NCBI GenBank assembly: GCA_947179485.1
Contig: OX359247.1
Span: 47,155,131 to 47,219,130, forward strand
Direction of reading: 5' to 3'
DNA from: Allacma fusca
Taxonomy: Eukaryota > Arthropoda > Collembola > Symphypleona > Sminthuridae
DNA: 64,000 bases
Shown: positions 63,444 to 64,000 of the stretch, piece by piece
Layout: the number at the start of each line of letters is the position of its first letter
Numbering within the stretch: position 1 is the stretch's first letter
Position numbers and translations under genes: made by a program
Notes under the pieces: model-generated
Seen by the model: only the letters and a program-made list of their open reading frames with translations
The model's database searches: none
Told to the model about the DNA's origin: nothing

Positions 63444-64000
63444 CTCCATGGTATATTGGACAGACAAGTTTCAAGAATTTCAATAGGAATTCCTTGAACC
63501 AAGTTTTATACTAATTCGGGCATGTTATTTCATCCACTTCACTTTCCATTTCGTGCCTTGTCGTTCCTCCGTGGAACACATCCCATATCTCCAAAAGTAA
63601 ACAAATCCATCTGACGTTTCTCTGACTTTTGCTCCAGATCCAAAAAATATACCTTTCTCATCTCCATTCAGGAGGGACTTCATAAAGGATGTAGGATACA
63701 GTCCCAATTGTAAGAACACAATGTGTCCTTCCCATGACAACATTGTCAAGAGGTAGTCAGTCCGTTGGATTGTCAGCAATTATTTCAATCCATGCCAAAA
63801 ATGGATGAATATTAAAGTTTACAAAATACAATGGGAATTGGACGGTTTGTCTGTCACTATTTGGTAATTAGGTGGAAAGGTCTGCATTCCAATGTCTTAT
63901 TATGATAGCTTCCATAGTCAAATCATTCACGAGTCTGTGTTCCTGGTCAATAAGAAACCGTAACATAATGCACTGCCTTTGAACCCAATATCAAGGGTCA

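Larger units (their letters stand above)
59099..64000. other. Non-coding or unresolved region
   Basis: No supported gene. It contains a pentanucleotide repeat (59992-60015) and TC/GA microsatellites (63269-63320, 63416-63443). The longest minus-strand frames (61233-61595, 59809-60096) lack family motifs. Confidence 0.5.

Noticed and set aside
63213-63467. 84-codon minus-strand frame rich in Leu/Ser and Arg/Glu
   Set aside because: Produced by the TC and GA microsatellites.

Overview
This is a window of animal nuclear DNA with AT-rich, intron-dominated sequence, dinucleotide microsatellites and recurrent palindromic ACATATGTAC-type motifs. No bacterial, organellar or viral gene organisation is present. 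Intron sizes run from 57-98 bp to 15 kb, and compact splice signals with pyrimidine-CAG acceptors point to an invertebrate. An arthropod, perhaps a copepod crustacean, is my best guess, but nothing in the sequence proves it. Nearly all recognisable coding sequence belongs to one minus-strand gene read from about 46.3 kb down to about 2.2 kb and continuing past the left edge. I rebuilt 14 exons by following the open frame, splice sites and intron phases. All 13 junctions keep frame, and the exons add up to 4548 nt, or 1516 codons. The product looks like a PHLDB1/PHLDB2 (LL5) family protein: an N-terminal FHA domain split over exons 1-3, a polyglutamine stretch, long Ser/Pro/Asn-rich disordered segments in exons 4 and 6, and a C-terminal series of coiled coils (exons 4/5 and 7-13) carrying family-like motifs. 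The PH domain that ends vertebrate LL5 proteins is not seen and probably lies beyond base 1.  Layout: 1-2165 downstream intron with one candidate alternative or terminal exon at 2018-2108; 2166-9156 exons 14 and 13 with a 6.7 kb intron; 10.5-15.9 kb a dense cluster of exons 12 to 6; 19.1-24.2 kb exons 5 to 3; 30.5 kb exon 2; 46.0-46.3 kb exon 1, which holds the likely start codon. The introns contain only simple repeats, two short retrotransposon-like coding scraps (37.5 and 40.9 kb) and small palindromes.  Right of exon 1 (46.4-64 kb) no gene is established. A speculative plus-strand gene of three or four small exons (49.0-50.5 kb, about 116 codons from the internal ATG) has compatible splice sites but no family match. 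At 58,245-59,098 there is a clear non-autonomous inverted-repeat element of 854 bp. Each arm of about 158 bp is an array of five units with a period of about 32 bp, and the two arrays face each other. This is the most unusual structure in the window. The rest is non-coding sequence with microsatellites.
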